NCBI GenBank assembly: GCA_029747015.1
Contig: JAKOGI010000081.1
Coordinates: 966,001-1,030,000 of the forward strand
Direction of reading: 5' to 3'
Length of the DNA stretch: 64,000 bases
DNA from: Carnegiea gigantea
Lineage: Eukaryota > Streptophyta > Magnoliopsida > Caryophyllales > Cactaceae
A model generated the notes under the pieces. That model was given only the letters and a program-made list of their open reading frames with translations, did no database searches and was not told the origin of the DNA. Below are positions 45,557-57,844 of the stretch, one piece after another; the first letter of the stretch is position 1, and each line of letters opens with the position of its first letter. A program made the translations under genes and the position numbers.

Positions 45557-45699
45557 CGGTATGCGGGGCCCTTGCTAAGTGGTGAGTACCTGTTACGCGC
45601 TTCTGAGCTGAGCTTTCCAAGCTGACTGGGTCGTTCCTTCCGCATAGCCTCCAGCAATTGTGGCCACGACTTCCGTCGAACACTCCTCATCCTGCGGTT

Positions 45700-47379
45700 G
45701 GGGTTATGCGGGCTCCTGCTCTCGTCGAAGGAAACGTGGATCTCTCTTCAAAAATCGATCGATCTGACCCTTGTCTGCCAATTCATAAAGAGGTTTTTTC
45801 AGCTCCCGACACTCAGTAGTAGTTTCTCCACTTTGTTCATGAAACTCGCGGTATTTTCGGGCATTCTGAGCTTCGGGGGTGCGGTCATGGCCAGCAGTCT
45901 TCGGAGCATGGGATGTCCTCTAATCTCCATAAAGATGCTTCTGGCATCGATGGTAAACCGAGGATCAATTGCCTCGAATTGCGGCCTCCTTTCTCGGGGG
46001 TCGGGATTCCTATCACCACGATTGAGATTCTTGTCCCCCGAGATCCTAGCCTTCTTTGGGGCGTCAGAATTGTCGGCGCAAATCTCTATGGCGTGGATGA
46101 AATCTGCGGCCTTTCTCAGGGCCTCGGCCAACGTGGTCTCCTTCTGTTCAGCCAAGAAAAACTTGAAGCGGCCGCTTTTGATACCGTTCAAGAAGGAGGT
46201 GTATGCCATCCCGTCTTCCAGGTCTGGAATCAGCACCGCCTCCTGATGAAAGCGCTTGACAAATTCGACGGGGGACTCTTGTGGCCCCTGCTTGATTTTG
46301 GACAGGTGGATACTAGTCCTCCTTTCCTTTTGACTGGCGATGAATTGGTTGATAGATTTGTCAGCTAGGTCCTGGAAACAGGTGATGCTTCTCGGAGGCA
46401 GACCATTAAACCACGATTGCGCCACCCACTTTAAGGTAGCAGGGAAATAGCCGCAATATACGGTATCATCCATGTCTTGCACGTACGTCTGTGCCTTATA
46501 TTTCCCCAGATGCTCTTCGGGATCTGTCGTCCCATCGTAAAGGTCTACCGTGGGCATCTTGACTTTCCTGTAGCGTGGAGCATTGATGATTTCTGTGCTG
46601 AACGGGGTGGAGAAAGGAAGAGCCGTCAATCGAGCGGCGATTCTCGAAACCTGAAACCTTGATGGGGGTTTCAGGATGGTGCTCCACCTCGACAACAGTC
46701 TTCCTCTCCCGGCCATGCCTCGAAGTTCTAGTGGGAGATCGGGCTTTTTGGCACAGCTCCTGACAGCGGATCCCCCGTTCGGGTGTGGTCACGTTGGCAA
46801 CGGCATTCCGGGCTGAGCCGACGCCTGCCCAAGATCTCCCCTCGGGGTTTGGAAGTCTGCTCTTGTTTTTCGAGCCAGGCGGTTCATCTGGAATGGATTG
46901 CATATGGAGTGGAAGCAGTGGTAGACTTGGTCGTTGGCCCCTGCGTGGGGCGGCCACTAGGTCTTGTTGCCACGCATCAACCTTGTTGCTCTGTATAGGG
47001 CCAATCACTCTGGTTCGACCGAGATACCTCCTGCTCCCGCTCTGTGTAACGGGAGATAGTACCCGCTCCTGCCGGTGGGAAGGCTCGCATCCATTGGTAG
47101 GTACGTAGTCAAAATGAGAAAGTGGCCTGGTCGAGTTCGCCGCCTCTATAGCCCTTTTAGCCTGCTCTGAGACCTGCCAGGTGATAGTGTCCGTCATGGT
47201 GGACATAAAGTTTTTTAGGACGTCCACCGTGACGTACGCCTCTCTCTCAGGAAGTTGCGGGCTAGAAGATAGTGCTCGCGAACTCTCCGAGGCGTCCTGC
47301 ACCTCAAGAGGCGCAGAAGTATTAGCCGTGGGGGCCTTGTCTCTGCGAGTTCGTGCTCGTGTAACTTCACTTACAACCA
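45700..47379 (-). pseudogene. Tat gag
   Basis: The likely start is the ATG at 47379, about 35 bases inside the 5' LTR boundary. Two long open pieces in different frames overlap: 46496-47551 (N-terminal linker; its beginning lies in the LTR) and 45799-46716 (capsid-like). The second has YDGTTDPEEHLGKYKAQ, AQSWFNGLPPRSITCFQDLA and SPVEFVKRFHQEAVLIPDL, the Retrotrans_gag pattern. A further frame change near 45860-45900 leads to the degenerate knuckle region YREFHEQSGETTTECRELK. At least two frameshifts, so no whole protein. Confidence 0.88.
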
Positions 47380-47395
47380 TCGCTATTGCTCTATC

Positions 47396-47414
47396 CCCAT
47401 AGACGGCGCCAATC
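47396..47414 (-). other. Tat primer binding site
   Basis: The minus strand next to the 5' LTR reads gattGGCGCCGTCTATGGGG. The TGGCGCCGT start agrees with primer sites of Tat-type elements, which resemble the 3' end of tRNA-Asp; later bases match less well. Confidence 0.65.
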
Positions 47415-47887
47415 TGATCCCAGAAGATTCCAAAAGATTCTTCTGAGGTACTGTTGATGATGACGTGGGACGAAAGAACGGGTTCATCTGACAGTTCGCG
47501 TGCAACACCTGACTTCCTCTTCTCCAAAGGCCCAACCTGCAAAAAGGGCACCTCCGGGTTGTGGATCGGGAAACGCCTCTCTGACGGTCAAGTCAGTCCA
47601 GGGTCCAAGTCAAAGGTCAATAGAAAGAGAATGCGGTATGAGTTAAATGTATTAGACTGCCAATCCCTTTCCCGAGGAGGGTAGGTGAGTATTTATAGTC
47701 CCTTCGGCAAAGCGGTACAATAGTAATCTTACCCGGAACACTCCGCATGACCGCCGGTCTTGACAAGGAAGGGCCCTAGGGGGAGCCCCTAGGGTCGCGT
47801 TTAGGGCACATTATCTAGGGTATGGGCCTTGTCTATAAGTTTAGCTTGGATAGACCTAATTAGGGAAAATCGGATTATTCCCAATCA
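47415..47887 (-). repeat. Tat element 5' LTR
   Basis: TG...CA termini. TATAAATA on the minus strand at 47690-47697 is the likely gag-pol promoter; its counterpart is kept in the other LTR. Confidence 0.93.
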
Positions 47888-47892
47888 ACATG

Positions 47893-48279
47893 CCTTTGTC
47901 CCATAAAAAAATAAAAAAATTAAAATAGGATGGGTTGCCTTTGGAGCGTAATTGGGCAACATAGGCGATCAACCTTTTGTATCATATTTAATTGTCTAGG
48001 TGTGGAGGAGACAAGTCTCTTCATCTAGCGTCACAGAAAGAGTAGCAACGGGTCAAGATTTGGATAGATTGTCTCATTTTGGTTCACAGTCTGCATTACT
48101 TGCAAGAGGCATATAGAGATTTCCCTAATACTTGAATGTTGTATGCAATTGTTATATTCATTTGAATCTCCCACAATTAGGAAAGTTATAAGAAATGGCA
48201 CTAGGGCTTAATCTAGGCAAGAGGGTTAGGTATAGACTTTTGTAACTTTTTAATTTATGTATCAATGTATTATCTTGAA
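47893..48279. other. Non-coding stretch, no gene recognised
   Basis: AT-rich sequence between the Tat element and the next inverted-repeat element. Nothing recognisable. Confidence 0.6.
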
Positions 48280-49100
48280 CAAATGTTAAGAGAACCGACC
48301 TGATCATTGATTCGGTTGACTCAGTGGGTCAATGATTTGATCGGTTGAATTGTTTGAATTTAGATTAAATTAGTTGACATGGTGGATCGTTGAACTAGAT
48401 CAAGTCGGTCAAAACCGATTCATCCTATTCATATTTGTCTCAGTATTTTATAAAATATTTAAAATAATACATGATTTTAAAATAAAAAGGAGAATTACAC
48501 AATCCAATCAATGGTTGCGTGCTCCAACCCCCTCTATTTTAAAGCATCGTGTATTCCCCAAGAAAAAGACATTTACGTATCCTAAAAAAATTTAAAAACA
48601 AAAAAGCGCATGACAAGCTACGCCTAACATTGTCATTTATTAAAACCCAAACTCATCTCCCAGCTCCCCACGGCCTAATTGCCCCTTCCCCCAAATTCTC
48701 TCTCTCTCGCACATGCTAACTTTCTTATATTCGCATATCTAATCTAACGTCATTAACACCTTTGATAAGCTTTTAGATCTCATTCTACAGCTTGAAAGAA
48801 CGCGAGCCAAAGAGGAGCAGCATTTCGAAGTCTATTGCCCGTTGCATTATAGAGATTCTCTCCCCGTTCCCCTCTCTCTCTCCCCCTCTATATGTGTGTG
48901 TTATATTTGCTCCTCTGCAGAAAAACCCAAGTAAGTCGATTAATGAAACCGATTTAACCTCAAAAATCATCCGGTTAAACTGATTTTTGATCGGGTCTAA
49001 CCGATTCCCTAGTCCAGTGAGTTCGAAAGCGACTCCGGGGCAGGACCACTCTCTGTCTCTCAGTCAAACAAGCTGGTCCGGTCCAGTTCTCATAACATTG
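48280..49100. mobile_element. Small non-autonomous DNA element with terminal inverted repeats
   Basis: The left end reads caaatgttaagagaaccgac; the complement of the right end reads caatgttatgagaactggac. The termini agree over about 20 bases with few changes. Inside, ggttgactcagtgg and ccggttaaac words near both ends resemble subterminal repeats. No target duplication could be fixed and no transposase is encoded, so the superfamily is open. A C/T-rich leader-like stretch lies at 48650-48930. Confidence 0.5.
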
Positions 49101-49351
49101 CCTTAACCCCACCCCCAAAAAAAAACCTTTTAAAGTTAGATTTAATCTAATTGGACACAAATTGTAAAAATTAACCGGATTTGTGTCTAAATGTGCATAT
49201 AACTGATCCGAGTTGGATCAGTTGCCCATAATAGTCACTTAATTCCAATTATGTTACCAAGATCGGCAGCCTCTTTAACCATTTCACTTGGAGTAGATTA
49301 ACCTTGCAATGCTTCAATCTATAGCCTCTTTAACAATTCCAATTAATCTAT

Positions 49352-49530
49352 AGTTCTCTCTAAGTTGCACATCCTGGTCTAGAGAGAGAGAGAGATGAAG
49401 GTCCTAGGTTGAACTAAATGTTGTAAGAAATCAGCATCTACAGACTACAGCTGATTTCTTACAACATTTTAGTTCAACCTTGGACCTTCATCTCTCTCTC
49501 TAGACCAGGATGTGCGACTTAGAGAGAACT
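49352..49530. repeat. Long near-perfect inverted repeat (82/83-bp arms, 14-base loop)
   Basis: The left arm 49352-49433 and right arm 49448-49530 are complementary except for two mismatches, one 2-base (ag) and one 1-base bulge by hand comparison; the loop is atctacagactaca. The arms contain a ctctctct/agagagag tract, gatgaaggtcc and ttgtaagaaatcagc. Homology stops at both outer ends. It would fold as a long hairpin on either strand. It could be a fold-back element or a young hairpin-RNA/MIRNA locus; transcription is unknown. Confidence 0.85.
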
Positions 49531-49624
49531 AGAAAGGTGCACTGAGCCAACAAATCTGATCTCTTCTCTGTCATCCGAAGAAGCCCTCATAGACTACTAG
49601 ACGTCTGCAGGTTGAACTTTCTAA

Positions 49625-51051
49625 TGCCCTGTTCTTTTTGTTGGAAAATTGCAGGTGTGGGATTAGTGCAAGTGAAAAAAGGGGAAATGAGGTTTAGAGC
49701 GGGTAGGAGTAGTATTTTTTTAAAAGTGTGGAAAGGGGGGAAGGAGTGGGAAGAAGTGAGAAGAAATGGGAAGGAATGAGAAGGAGTTGACTGAAGTAGG
49801 AGAGTTGATGTAAGTTACGTATTTTACTTTTTAATATGATATTTTATTTGCGATAATAATTACCGATGATAAAAAAAAAATTTAGACTGAAAAAATATTT
49901 TCTGTGTCAACTCAGGTGCGAAATATTATTTCGTGGTCGTTGTTACTCCAAAAAAATTTGTAATTTTCGTTATTCGTAAAACAAATTACGAATATTTTTT
50001 TTCATATATTAACCAAATATGAAGAACGAAAAAAATACACATATGTTCAGGCCTTGTTCATTCCGTTGGTAAATCCAAACTTACCAACATTAATCAACTT
50101 TAACCCACATCAACCCACTTCAACCCACTTCAACAACTTCAATCTATTTCCTATTATTTTAACCAACTTCTACCCATCATATAAAAAAACAAAATTGAAC
50201 TCACTTCAACCAACTTCAACCCATATCAACAAAAAAAATACTCACTTCAATCTATTTTAACCCATTTCGATAAAAAATACCCACTTCAACTTACTTTAAC
50301 CCACATCTACTAATTTCAACCAATTTCACTGATTTACCAACCCATATTTTCTAATGAAAAGAACAAGTCCTCAGTACACGGAATACAATCATCTGCAATT
50401 TGTGTGAAGAACCTTGCAACATTTTGTTACTAACGCACACGGAGAAAAAATCTGCTCAAAATATACATACAATATATCTGTATTTTCTGTCACGAATTAC
50501 AAATAACGCCAAAAAAATTTACAAATTCCTTCATTATGCTGAAAAAAAACATTTGAAAATTTGACCCCAAATTACGATGAACGAAAAATAAATTTGTTAT
50601 ACATACTACAACAACAATTCACGCTTTGGTGACCTATAACAAATATTTCGTAACCAATGCCCAAAAAAAAAAAAAGTATCTCTTCCATATACAAACTCGA
50701 ACTCAAAATATCTACCAGTCACAAAAAATTAATATTTGGTTAACAAAGTAGAAAACAATTATTATTTCTTCAACATATATAACAGAAAATTATACAAAAA
50801 ATAAATAAAACTTTTCATAATTATTGTCAGACTATTCATACATACAAGTATATAAATTATAAAAATTTTCAAAATATGAAAAATAATAGTTATATGTAGC
50901 AGTGGGAAGGAGTACGTGAAAGTGGGTGCAAGTTGGATAGAGATGGAAGGAGTAGTATTTTTTTTAAAGTATGGAAAGATGTGAAAATGGAAAAAAAAAT
51001 TGGGTGGAAGTGAGAAGAAGTAGGTTAACTGCATTAACCTATGAACAGAGC
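49625..51051. mobile_element. Possible inverted-repeat element containing a nested MITE
   Basis: The left end gccctgttctttttgttgg and the complement of the right end ggctctgttcataggttaa share the (G)CCCTGTTC/GCTCTGTTC terminus. Both ends also carry a similar direct stretch, ggagtagtattttttttaaa with a gtgtggaaag-like follow-up and gtgagaagaa. No target duplication was found. The middle (50380-50900) is AT-rich without a gene. The call is tentative. Confidence 0.35.
50047..50373. mobile_element. MITE with ggccttgttc ends and tca flanks
   Basis: The body 50050-50370 starts ggccttgttcatt and its complement starts ggacttgttcttt. tca lies on both sides (50047-50049 and 50371-50373), a 3-bp duplication as in PIF/Harbinger (Tourist-like) elements, though those prefer TWA. 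The interior repeats caacccacttcaac-like words about ten times. Confidence 0.5.
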
Positions 51052-51549
51052 CTCAATATAAAATGCATTAGTATTTCCAAAGAATTGAGAAATTATTTTG
51101 CTAGTAGTAAAGCAAAGCCTACTGGACATCTCCGGACCCGTTTTGCACGAACGACTAAAGGAGTCAACCATTTTTTATTCCTATTTTTAGCTCGAAGCCA
51201 TCTTTGCAATTATAGCTCAAATGCTCAATGGCCTCTTCTGAATCGACCCCCAGTCCCCCCCCCCCTCCCTCCAAAGGACGACAAAAAAGGAAGACACAAA
51301 AGGGCCAAAAATAAGACACCCAACACGCGAACAGAAATTAACTATATATATGCACTCCTTTTCCTCGGTTACAGAACCAAAAAAAAAAACACACACACAC
51401 ACCTAGACGGCAAATACAAATTCATCAATTGTCAAGTCGATTTAAACAACGTAGTTTGTTCCAAAATTTCAATGTTGATGATAACAAAAACTGTATCCAA
51501 CGTTAGTACCGAAGACCAAGCACTGCAAAGCCTTGCAAGATTCTGTGCT

Positions 51550-54500
51550 TTAGTCTTTTCCTGAACCCCCACTCTCCAGGTTTCTTCGTTTTCTAGCCTT
51601 AAGAACCTCAATCTCATCGTTCTTTTGTTTGCTCCGTATCTCAATCGCGTTAAGAAGCCCTCTCTTTGAGCGTGACATCAGGAGCTTGTCCAACTCATCA
51701 CTGTCCCTGGCAGTTTGATCGCGTTTGGATTGACCATCATCGGTAGCCTCCACGTGGCCAACCGAACCCAACTGTGGTGCACTGGAAGCATTGCCAATCC
51801 GTTGGAGTTCCATTTTCAGCTCATCGTGATACTGCTTCTCAAGAAGCAACATCTGCACCAAACAATTGCAAAGCGCACAAATCATCAGATGAACATGGAT
51901 ATGGACGGTAGGCAACCAACGGCTTTAATATAGGTCAATAAGGACTAGTCACTCCGCAATTTAGGATAAGGCTGCTATAGCAAACAACCACAATGAGCTA
52001 AAAATGGAAAGGGCATGGGCTACATGAAGCTCATAAACTCCAACTCTGTAAAAACTTCACCCTATTTCAAGTTCTGAGAATTGATCCCAGAATGAATGAA
52101 AAACGAGTTCATAAATGTAAAGCACAGTATACAGAGTCCAGAAAATAGAGCACTGAGGCTCCACCATCAAGAATGCCGACAGTAGACAGACAATAGTCTA
52201 TTCAGTAAGTACTGCCCTGAAAACATAACTTTCAAGAAACATTCAATTAGCACACCTTTCCACCAATTTTAAAGAAGACATCTACTGTGCTACTAGTGAC
52301 AAAATGAGATGCAGCCAACCCACAAAAGAGAGCAAGAAAAAGAAAATGCAAGGAAGCAAAATGAGACTTCACTATTAGCAAATGTCCAATGAGGTACAGG
52401 CAAGGGCACATTATACAAATTGTAATAACAAGGTATTGACACATTCAGAATTCAACACCCAGTAAGTGAAATGCTTATTGCAGCAAGATGGAATGAATCC
52501 ATTAATGAAACTGAGCGAAGAATATACCTCCTGCTTCCTCTCAGCCGCCTCCTTAGCCTCGACACGACTAGCGACACCTTCCAACAGTACATTCTGAGTA
52601 TCATTGACGTCTGTCCCAACATCAGGCACCGGTATTACTTGTCTTCTAGCAGCAGCTTTGAGCTGCTTTATTTTCTCCGCGTAGTCAGGGATATAGCCCA
52701 CTGCTTCATTGTCGACAAAGGGAGAAAGATGTGGAGGAGGGATCCTGCATGTAACCATCAAGTAAGTCTACAGCAACCCCCAGAAGTCACATCTCTCTCT
52801 CCAGTTTCACGTTAGCATGCTACCCTAAAACAGATCATGAAAAGCGCAACCCTCTCGAAAGAAATACGAACTTTTTTCCGTCTTTATTGAGAAGGAATGT
52901 AAGTTTACTTAAAGGGAAACTAGGATTCAGAAGTGGAACTGAAAGCACTACTTATGCACTTGGCCTTGAACCATGTTTCTCAGATCAATGCAGAGTTGCA
53001 CGTAAAGAAAAGGTAAATATGATTGAAGACCAAGGGACATACTTCCCCACAAGATAATCTTCAGTTGGCAGAATTAAGCGTGCGTTCACACAATCAAAAA
53101 CCCATTGTGGCTGAATATATTCTCTTGAGAGAAACATATGACCCTGACTGGGCCGGTCAACAACCTGCACAGCAAATGGAAAAATATAAAAATGCAGTCA
53201 ATTTCCCGCATAACTAATGCTGCTCAAAGACCCCAAAAAAAAATATTTAGGACAAAAGCCCAGACATGAAGCCAAGTTCATATAGCCCTGTAACAAGCTC
53301 ATAGACAGATCACAAAAAAATTTCACCGACATTACGCACATTCTTGGATGTGGAGACTTAACATTGTTTAAAACAGTAAATAAAACTTCAAAAGACAACA
53401 GTAGATGCGTCTACATACCAAATTCTACATTGTACAAAGGGTCCAGGGTTCAGGGTTGGCTAACTAACCTGATGAGTGATGCTTTGATCAGTCTCGTCAA
53501 ATGGAGCTCCATCTCCCTCCCATGAGACCATCCCACCAAAGGCAGATATCACAAAAAGCAAAGCCTCCCTGGGTACCTAAATTGATATAATCAAACAACT
53601 TAAGCAAGAAAACACTAGAAATTCCTACTAATTACTTTGTCTTGTGCAGTGCTTTTATATTAATAAGGAAAAAGTATATATTAATAATAATGATAATGAG
53701 GGCTGGATGCAAAGCTAGCATCCTACAAAAGACTATATACAACCAAAATGCAAACAATCCACACACTCAACCACATCAAAAAAACAAAAGGCAAATCTTC
53801 CCACTATCTCAAAAAAAGAAAGCCTTGACGAAATGATCTTTTAAGCGCCCAAGAGTAGTTTCAACTCCACCGAAGACTCTTCAATTGCTTTCTCTCCAAC
53901 TACTCCAAAGTCTTGTATAGTGCATTTTTTTTTACAACTTCCAATGGCATATTTTGATGTTGTACATTGGGTAAAAACTAAAAACCATACAAAAGCCATG
54001 GCATAGTTAGTAACCATCACCTGGGTGGTAAAAATAAAACTTGATATGTAGACGAACTACTTAAACACCAATCCATTTTACTTTCACTATGTACTGTACT
54101 CCCACAGAACCTGTAGTGGTAGGACCACACTGGATGCTCTCACGTGTAATCTATATACAATTGCGCTTATGCTGGAACATCGTTCTCATCAGGCACAGAA
54201 TTTTTGACTGCTATTGTGTGCATCACCATGGACCACCTAGTGGAAGGAGGCTTTAACGTCATGAGTAAATTTCATGACATTAAATAACGCCTTCCACAAA
54301 ATCACCATTTCTCAAAAGACAACTACTCTGCATAACAAATCTCACCTCTCGACTCAAGAAGAATTTCATGTTCCTAAAAAGTGACTTGCACTCCTTTGTT
54401 TCATCATCATCATCATCATCATTGTTAACCTCAGTTTCTTCAACAAGCTGCATCAGTGTTCCGGGCTCACTGGGAATAAGTTGATGCTGAAGCTGTGCAA

Positions 54501-57184
54501 GTGTCAGTTGTGATTCATCTAGCTGTCCTGTTTGGTCTTGCAGCAACATGTTCGAAGCTCCAGATTTATGGCTAACAAAGCGTGAAAGAAGATACAGATC
54601 TGCAAAAACCCACGACAAATAACAAATCAAATTTTTCTTTACAAGGAATCAAGGACTTCAAATTAACAATGCTATTTTCCAATTGTATGCGACAAAGCAG
54701 CTTATACACAAACATTAAGGTTTTCATTAAAAATTAAAGTCACACCACCATTTTCCAAGGACAAGTTGCAAACAGGCACATTCTTAACTTAAGTTCTTCC
54801 CATTTGTAAATGCTACTACCCAAAAGATAATATAGTAGATCCCACATCCCAGCAACCGTGTAGCGCCTAGGGTTCAACGAACCCTGGCAAAAGTTTTTCC
54901 GACTATAGCCATTTCCCTGGACATGGACAAATAGATGGGGCCTAAACAAAACAGCACATACTCCCCCGGAAAGAACAATCCTCATTGACAAAGATATAAG
55001 CATATTTGGAAAATCAAACTCCACAAAGAAATAATATATGATTATATTCCTTAACAAAATCAAACCATACCAAACAGAATAGCGCCCCCCCCCCCCCAAC
55101 CAAAAAAAAAAAAACAACTTAAGTGCACACAGATCTCATCTCATTTGGAAGCCAAACATCATTCAACCAAGCATCACAAACAAGGTGCAACAGAATAACT
55201 TTGTCGATTTACAATCACAAAGTTGATCAACTCTCATTATACATGGTGGAGGCAGAGATCATTCTTGTACAGCACAGGAAGTGCAGATTTGTGTAAAATA
55301 TAGAGGATACCTGCTGCAAGTGCCTCCAATCGAGGATCGAGAATTGGCGGATACTTCACATTTATGGAATGGTAAAGATTGTTGTTCACATGAGCAAGAA
55401 GCGCCTACAAGAGAGCTTCAATTAGAAGAGAACTATCGGAAATTACAAGCTCAAAATATGTATTTAGAGAGGGCTCCAGGAGCGGTGGAATGCATAGAAA
55501 TTTATGGGAATGACAAGCATTATCCCCATAAGCATACCGGCTCTAAAAATTAAGTCATGCCTACTCTATTAATCAAAATGGCACCACAGATTCATCAATG
55601 TAAACTTTCAATTAGAAACAGGAAAATTTGCATTAAGATGCAACAAGGAAACCAAATGAAATTGAACCACTATTACCTCATAGAATTCCAAAAATGTTAA
55701 CATGACATTAAAATCAACATCATCAGTCAAGACCTGTTGAAGTGCATGTGGTGTTACCCATGTTATCTTTTGTCCCTCAACTTCCGCCTGCACACGGGTT
55801 TCAGAAAATGATAAAGTCCATATGCACTCAGGACACAGTCTCAGATGTACATGGAAAATACTAAAGACCTTTACATTGGAAATGTGTAGCACAAAACACA
55901 GTACCTGATAATATATGCCTTTTACTGAAATGAAATTTTTGCGCAACTTGTGAGTACGTACAATATATGCTTGCCATTCATGGCTCAACCTAAACACGAG
56001 TTAAGCACATTTCAAGATTCAATACTGAAGTACAAATTACCAAGTGGTACAGAAAATACACGTGTCAGTCACACACCTACGGCAATTTTGGATACGCTTT
56101 ACTGTAACCTTTTCATTCTGTAATGTAGGCAAAGCAGCAAAGAGATGCACCATGGTAAGACAGTCATCCAAATCTCCAAGAGCATCAACAAACCTAGGAT
56201 ACCTATGTCACCACAAATGAAAACGTTGGTTACTTGGAGGAGAAAGGGAAGGCAAGAAGAGAATGGCCTTACACAATCCTACAATATCACTAACCTCTCT
56301 AGAATAAGCCTATCCAATATGTATTTGGGCTTCCGAGCTTTAAGACGCTGAACACGATCCTTGTTTTTCTTTGACACAGCCTTCTTAACTTTCTTTTCAT
56401 GGGTCCTTTGTTGCCGAATCTTCTCCAGAATGGGATCATGCTGGACAAAAGCTATGTCCTTTGTATGATAATACGTCTGATGATTTCCTTTTACTTTCTT
56501 CTTTGGCTCTCGAGGGAATACACCCTTAAGAATGCATAGTTTCCTGAGAAAAAGAATCCCATATCAGCTCAATCCAAGGCAAATAACCCAGAATGTAAAA
56601 CAGATTCAACAAAGTAGGGAGCTAATGACCCTTTGAAATGCTTCTTGTCTCAATTTGAAATAAAATACGTTGCAATTTACACCCATAATCAAAAAAAAGG
56701 ATAAACTTCTCCATTAAAAACAAAATTCCAATAAAATCCATTGCAATTGAGATATACCCATCATCAAAAAAGGAACAAACTTCTCAATTAAAAAAAAAAA
56801 AAGGAACAAGAAAACTGAGATCCTGAGAAAGCAGCGAACAAAAACAATTACACACGCAACCTTCACAAAAATAAAATTCGACCCAGAAGCTATAGAACCA
56901 CAAACAACTCAAAAAAACCCCCCCAAAATCAAACAGAACTAAGCCTGAGTAACTATGAGGGATCGGAAAACCTGAAAATAGGGAGGCTGACTTGGAGCTG
57001 CTTCACAGCCTGAGAGCGAGTGATGTACTTGGCGGCGTTGCCTTCCTTTTTCTTACCCTAGTGGGTGGAAAGGGGAAGCAAAGGAGAATAAATTAACAAC
57101 AGAATGAATACAGATTCAAGAAGCATTAAGCTAGTTCTTTCATGGCGGACAGGGGCATACCGCGGGCCTATAATGCTTCGGCAT
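51550..57184 (-). CDS. PES: Pescadillo homolog, ribosome biogenesis factor (12 coding exons)
   Basis: Pescadillo/NOP7 works in the nucleolus with BOP1 and WDR12 (PeBoW complex) in pre-rRNA processing and 60S subunit maturation. Coding exons by splice sites and frame: 57184-57161, 57057-56972, 56543-56295, 56202-56077, 55989-55905, 55787-55677, 55404-55311, 54599-54346, 53576-53469, 53164-53043, 52744-52528, 51852-51550. All introns are GT-AG; the total is 1779 nt, 592 residues, the family's usual length. Residues 1-8 MPKHYRPA and [19 protein letters not shown] open the Pescadillo N-terminal domain (to about 290); [20 protein letters not shown] and [17 protein letters not shown] lie within it. 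A BRCT domain (about 345-425) holds [16 protein letters not shown] and [21 protein letters not shown] charged C-terminus with [11 protein letters not shown] and basic clusters follows. No stops or frameshifts: this is the one intact gene here. Confidence 0.96.
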
Positions 57185-57248
57185 CGTTGGATACGGCGTA
57201 CCTGCAGCAGTGGGACGCAAAGTGATGCTGGCAAGGGTTTTAGTCCAA

Positions 57249-57257
57249 AAACCCTAA
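57249..57257. promoter_or_regulatory. Telo-box in the PES 5' region
   Basis: aaaccctaa on the plus strand, 65 bp upstream of the PES start codon. Telo-boxes (AAACCCTAA) near transcription starts are common in plant genes for ribosomal proteins and ribosome biogenesis, which fits PES. Confidence 0.55.
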
Positions 57258-57844
57258 ACTGCCGTTCGTTGCGAGGGGTGGGATTGTTAATAGGCTGGCG
57301 CTATTTATCATGTCGATTTGAACTACAAATGCAATTTATTTACAGAAGATATGTTTCGTAATAATAGCTACTTGAATAAAATATTTATTTAGAGGATTTT
57401 AAATGTTCTAACTAAGTTAAATAATCAAAAAAAAGTGGCTTTGAGGTGCATATTATTTTATGAAATCTATTTTTAGAGTCTTGTGTTCTCAAATATATTA
57501 TCAGGTCACTTTTATTTTGTTGCAACTAGTGATAGGTCCATTTTCGATGACAGCTATGCGAATTCCAAGTAAATTTTGGCTGGAAAACATTAAAATGTGT
57601 AAAATACCAAAAATACCCTTATTTACTTCTGTTGGCTACTGAGACTAAGTTTGTGGGATTGATTTGACTTTTTTAAAAATCTCTTCCCCCCAACAATCAT
57701 CTCTCATTTCCTATTTATTTAAGGTAGTACTCCATCATCTTCTCATCCCATTATTTCTCTCTCATGTCTCATTTCCTCTTCCTTCCATTGCAAAGTGCTG
57801 ATCAGCAAGGTGACACCATTAAAGATAAGCAGCAAATATTTTTT
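57258..57844. other. PES upstream region, no gene recognised
   Basis: Likely promoter and intergenic DNA. No TATA box could be fixed upstream of PES. The open frame at 57460-57642 has no family features. Confidence 0.5.

Larger units (their letters stand above)
31118..47887 (-). mobile_element. Large Tat-type Ty3/gypsy retrotransposon with antisense gene array
   Basis: LTRs at 31118-31591 (474 bp) and 47415-47887 (473 bp) both start TGATCCC and end CCCAATCA. Flanks gcatg (31113-31117) and acatg (47888-47892) match at 4 of 5 bases. On the minus strand, from the right: primer site, gag, protease, RT, RNase H, a second archaeal-type RNase H, integrase; then about 10 kb of 3' region. Dual RNase H, primer-site type, long 3' region, tandem repeats there and antisense genes are traits of the Tat lineage (Grande, Retand, Ogre relatives). 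The LTRs differ at about 11 percent by hand count. The 16.77 kb includes a later 1.4-kb hAT insertion. All genes are broken. Confidence 0.92.

Noticed and set aside
45698..47402. Plus-strand frames of up to 182 codons over gag and protease
   Set aside because: Shadows of the gag and protease frames in GC-richer DNA.
50971..51564. 197-codon plus-strand frame downstream of PES
   Set aside because: No family features; it spans poly-C, a ca-repeat and an element end, and overlaps the PES 3' end.
54740..55117. 125-codon minus-strand frame between PES exons
   Set aside because: It lies wholly in the intron between exons 7 and 8 and has no homology signals.
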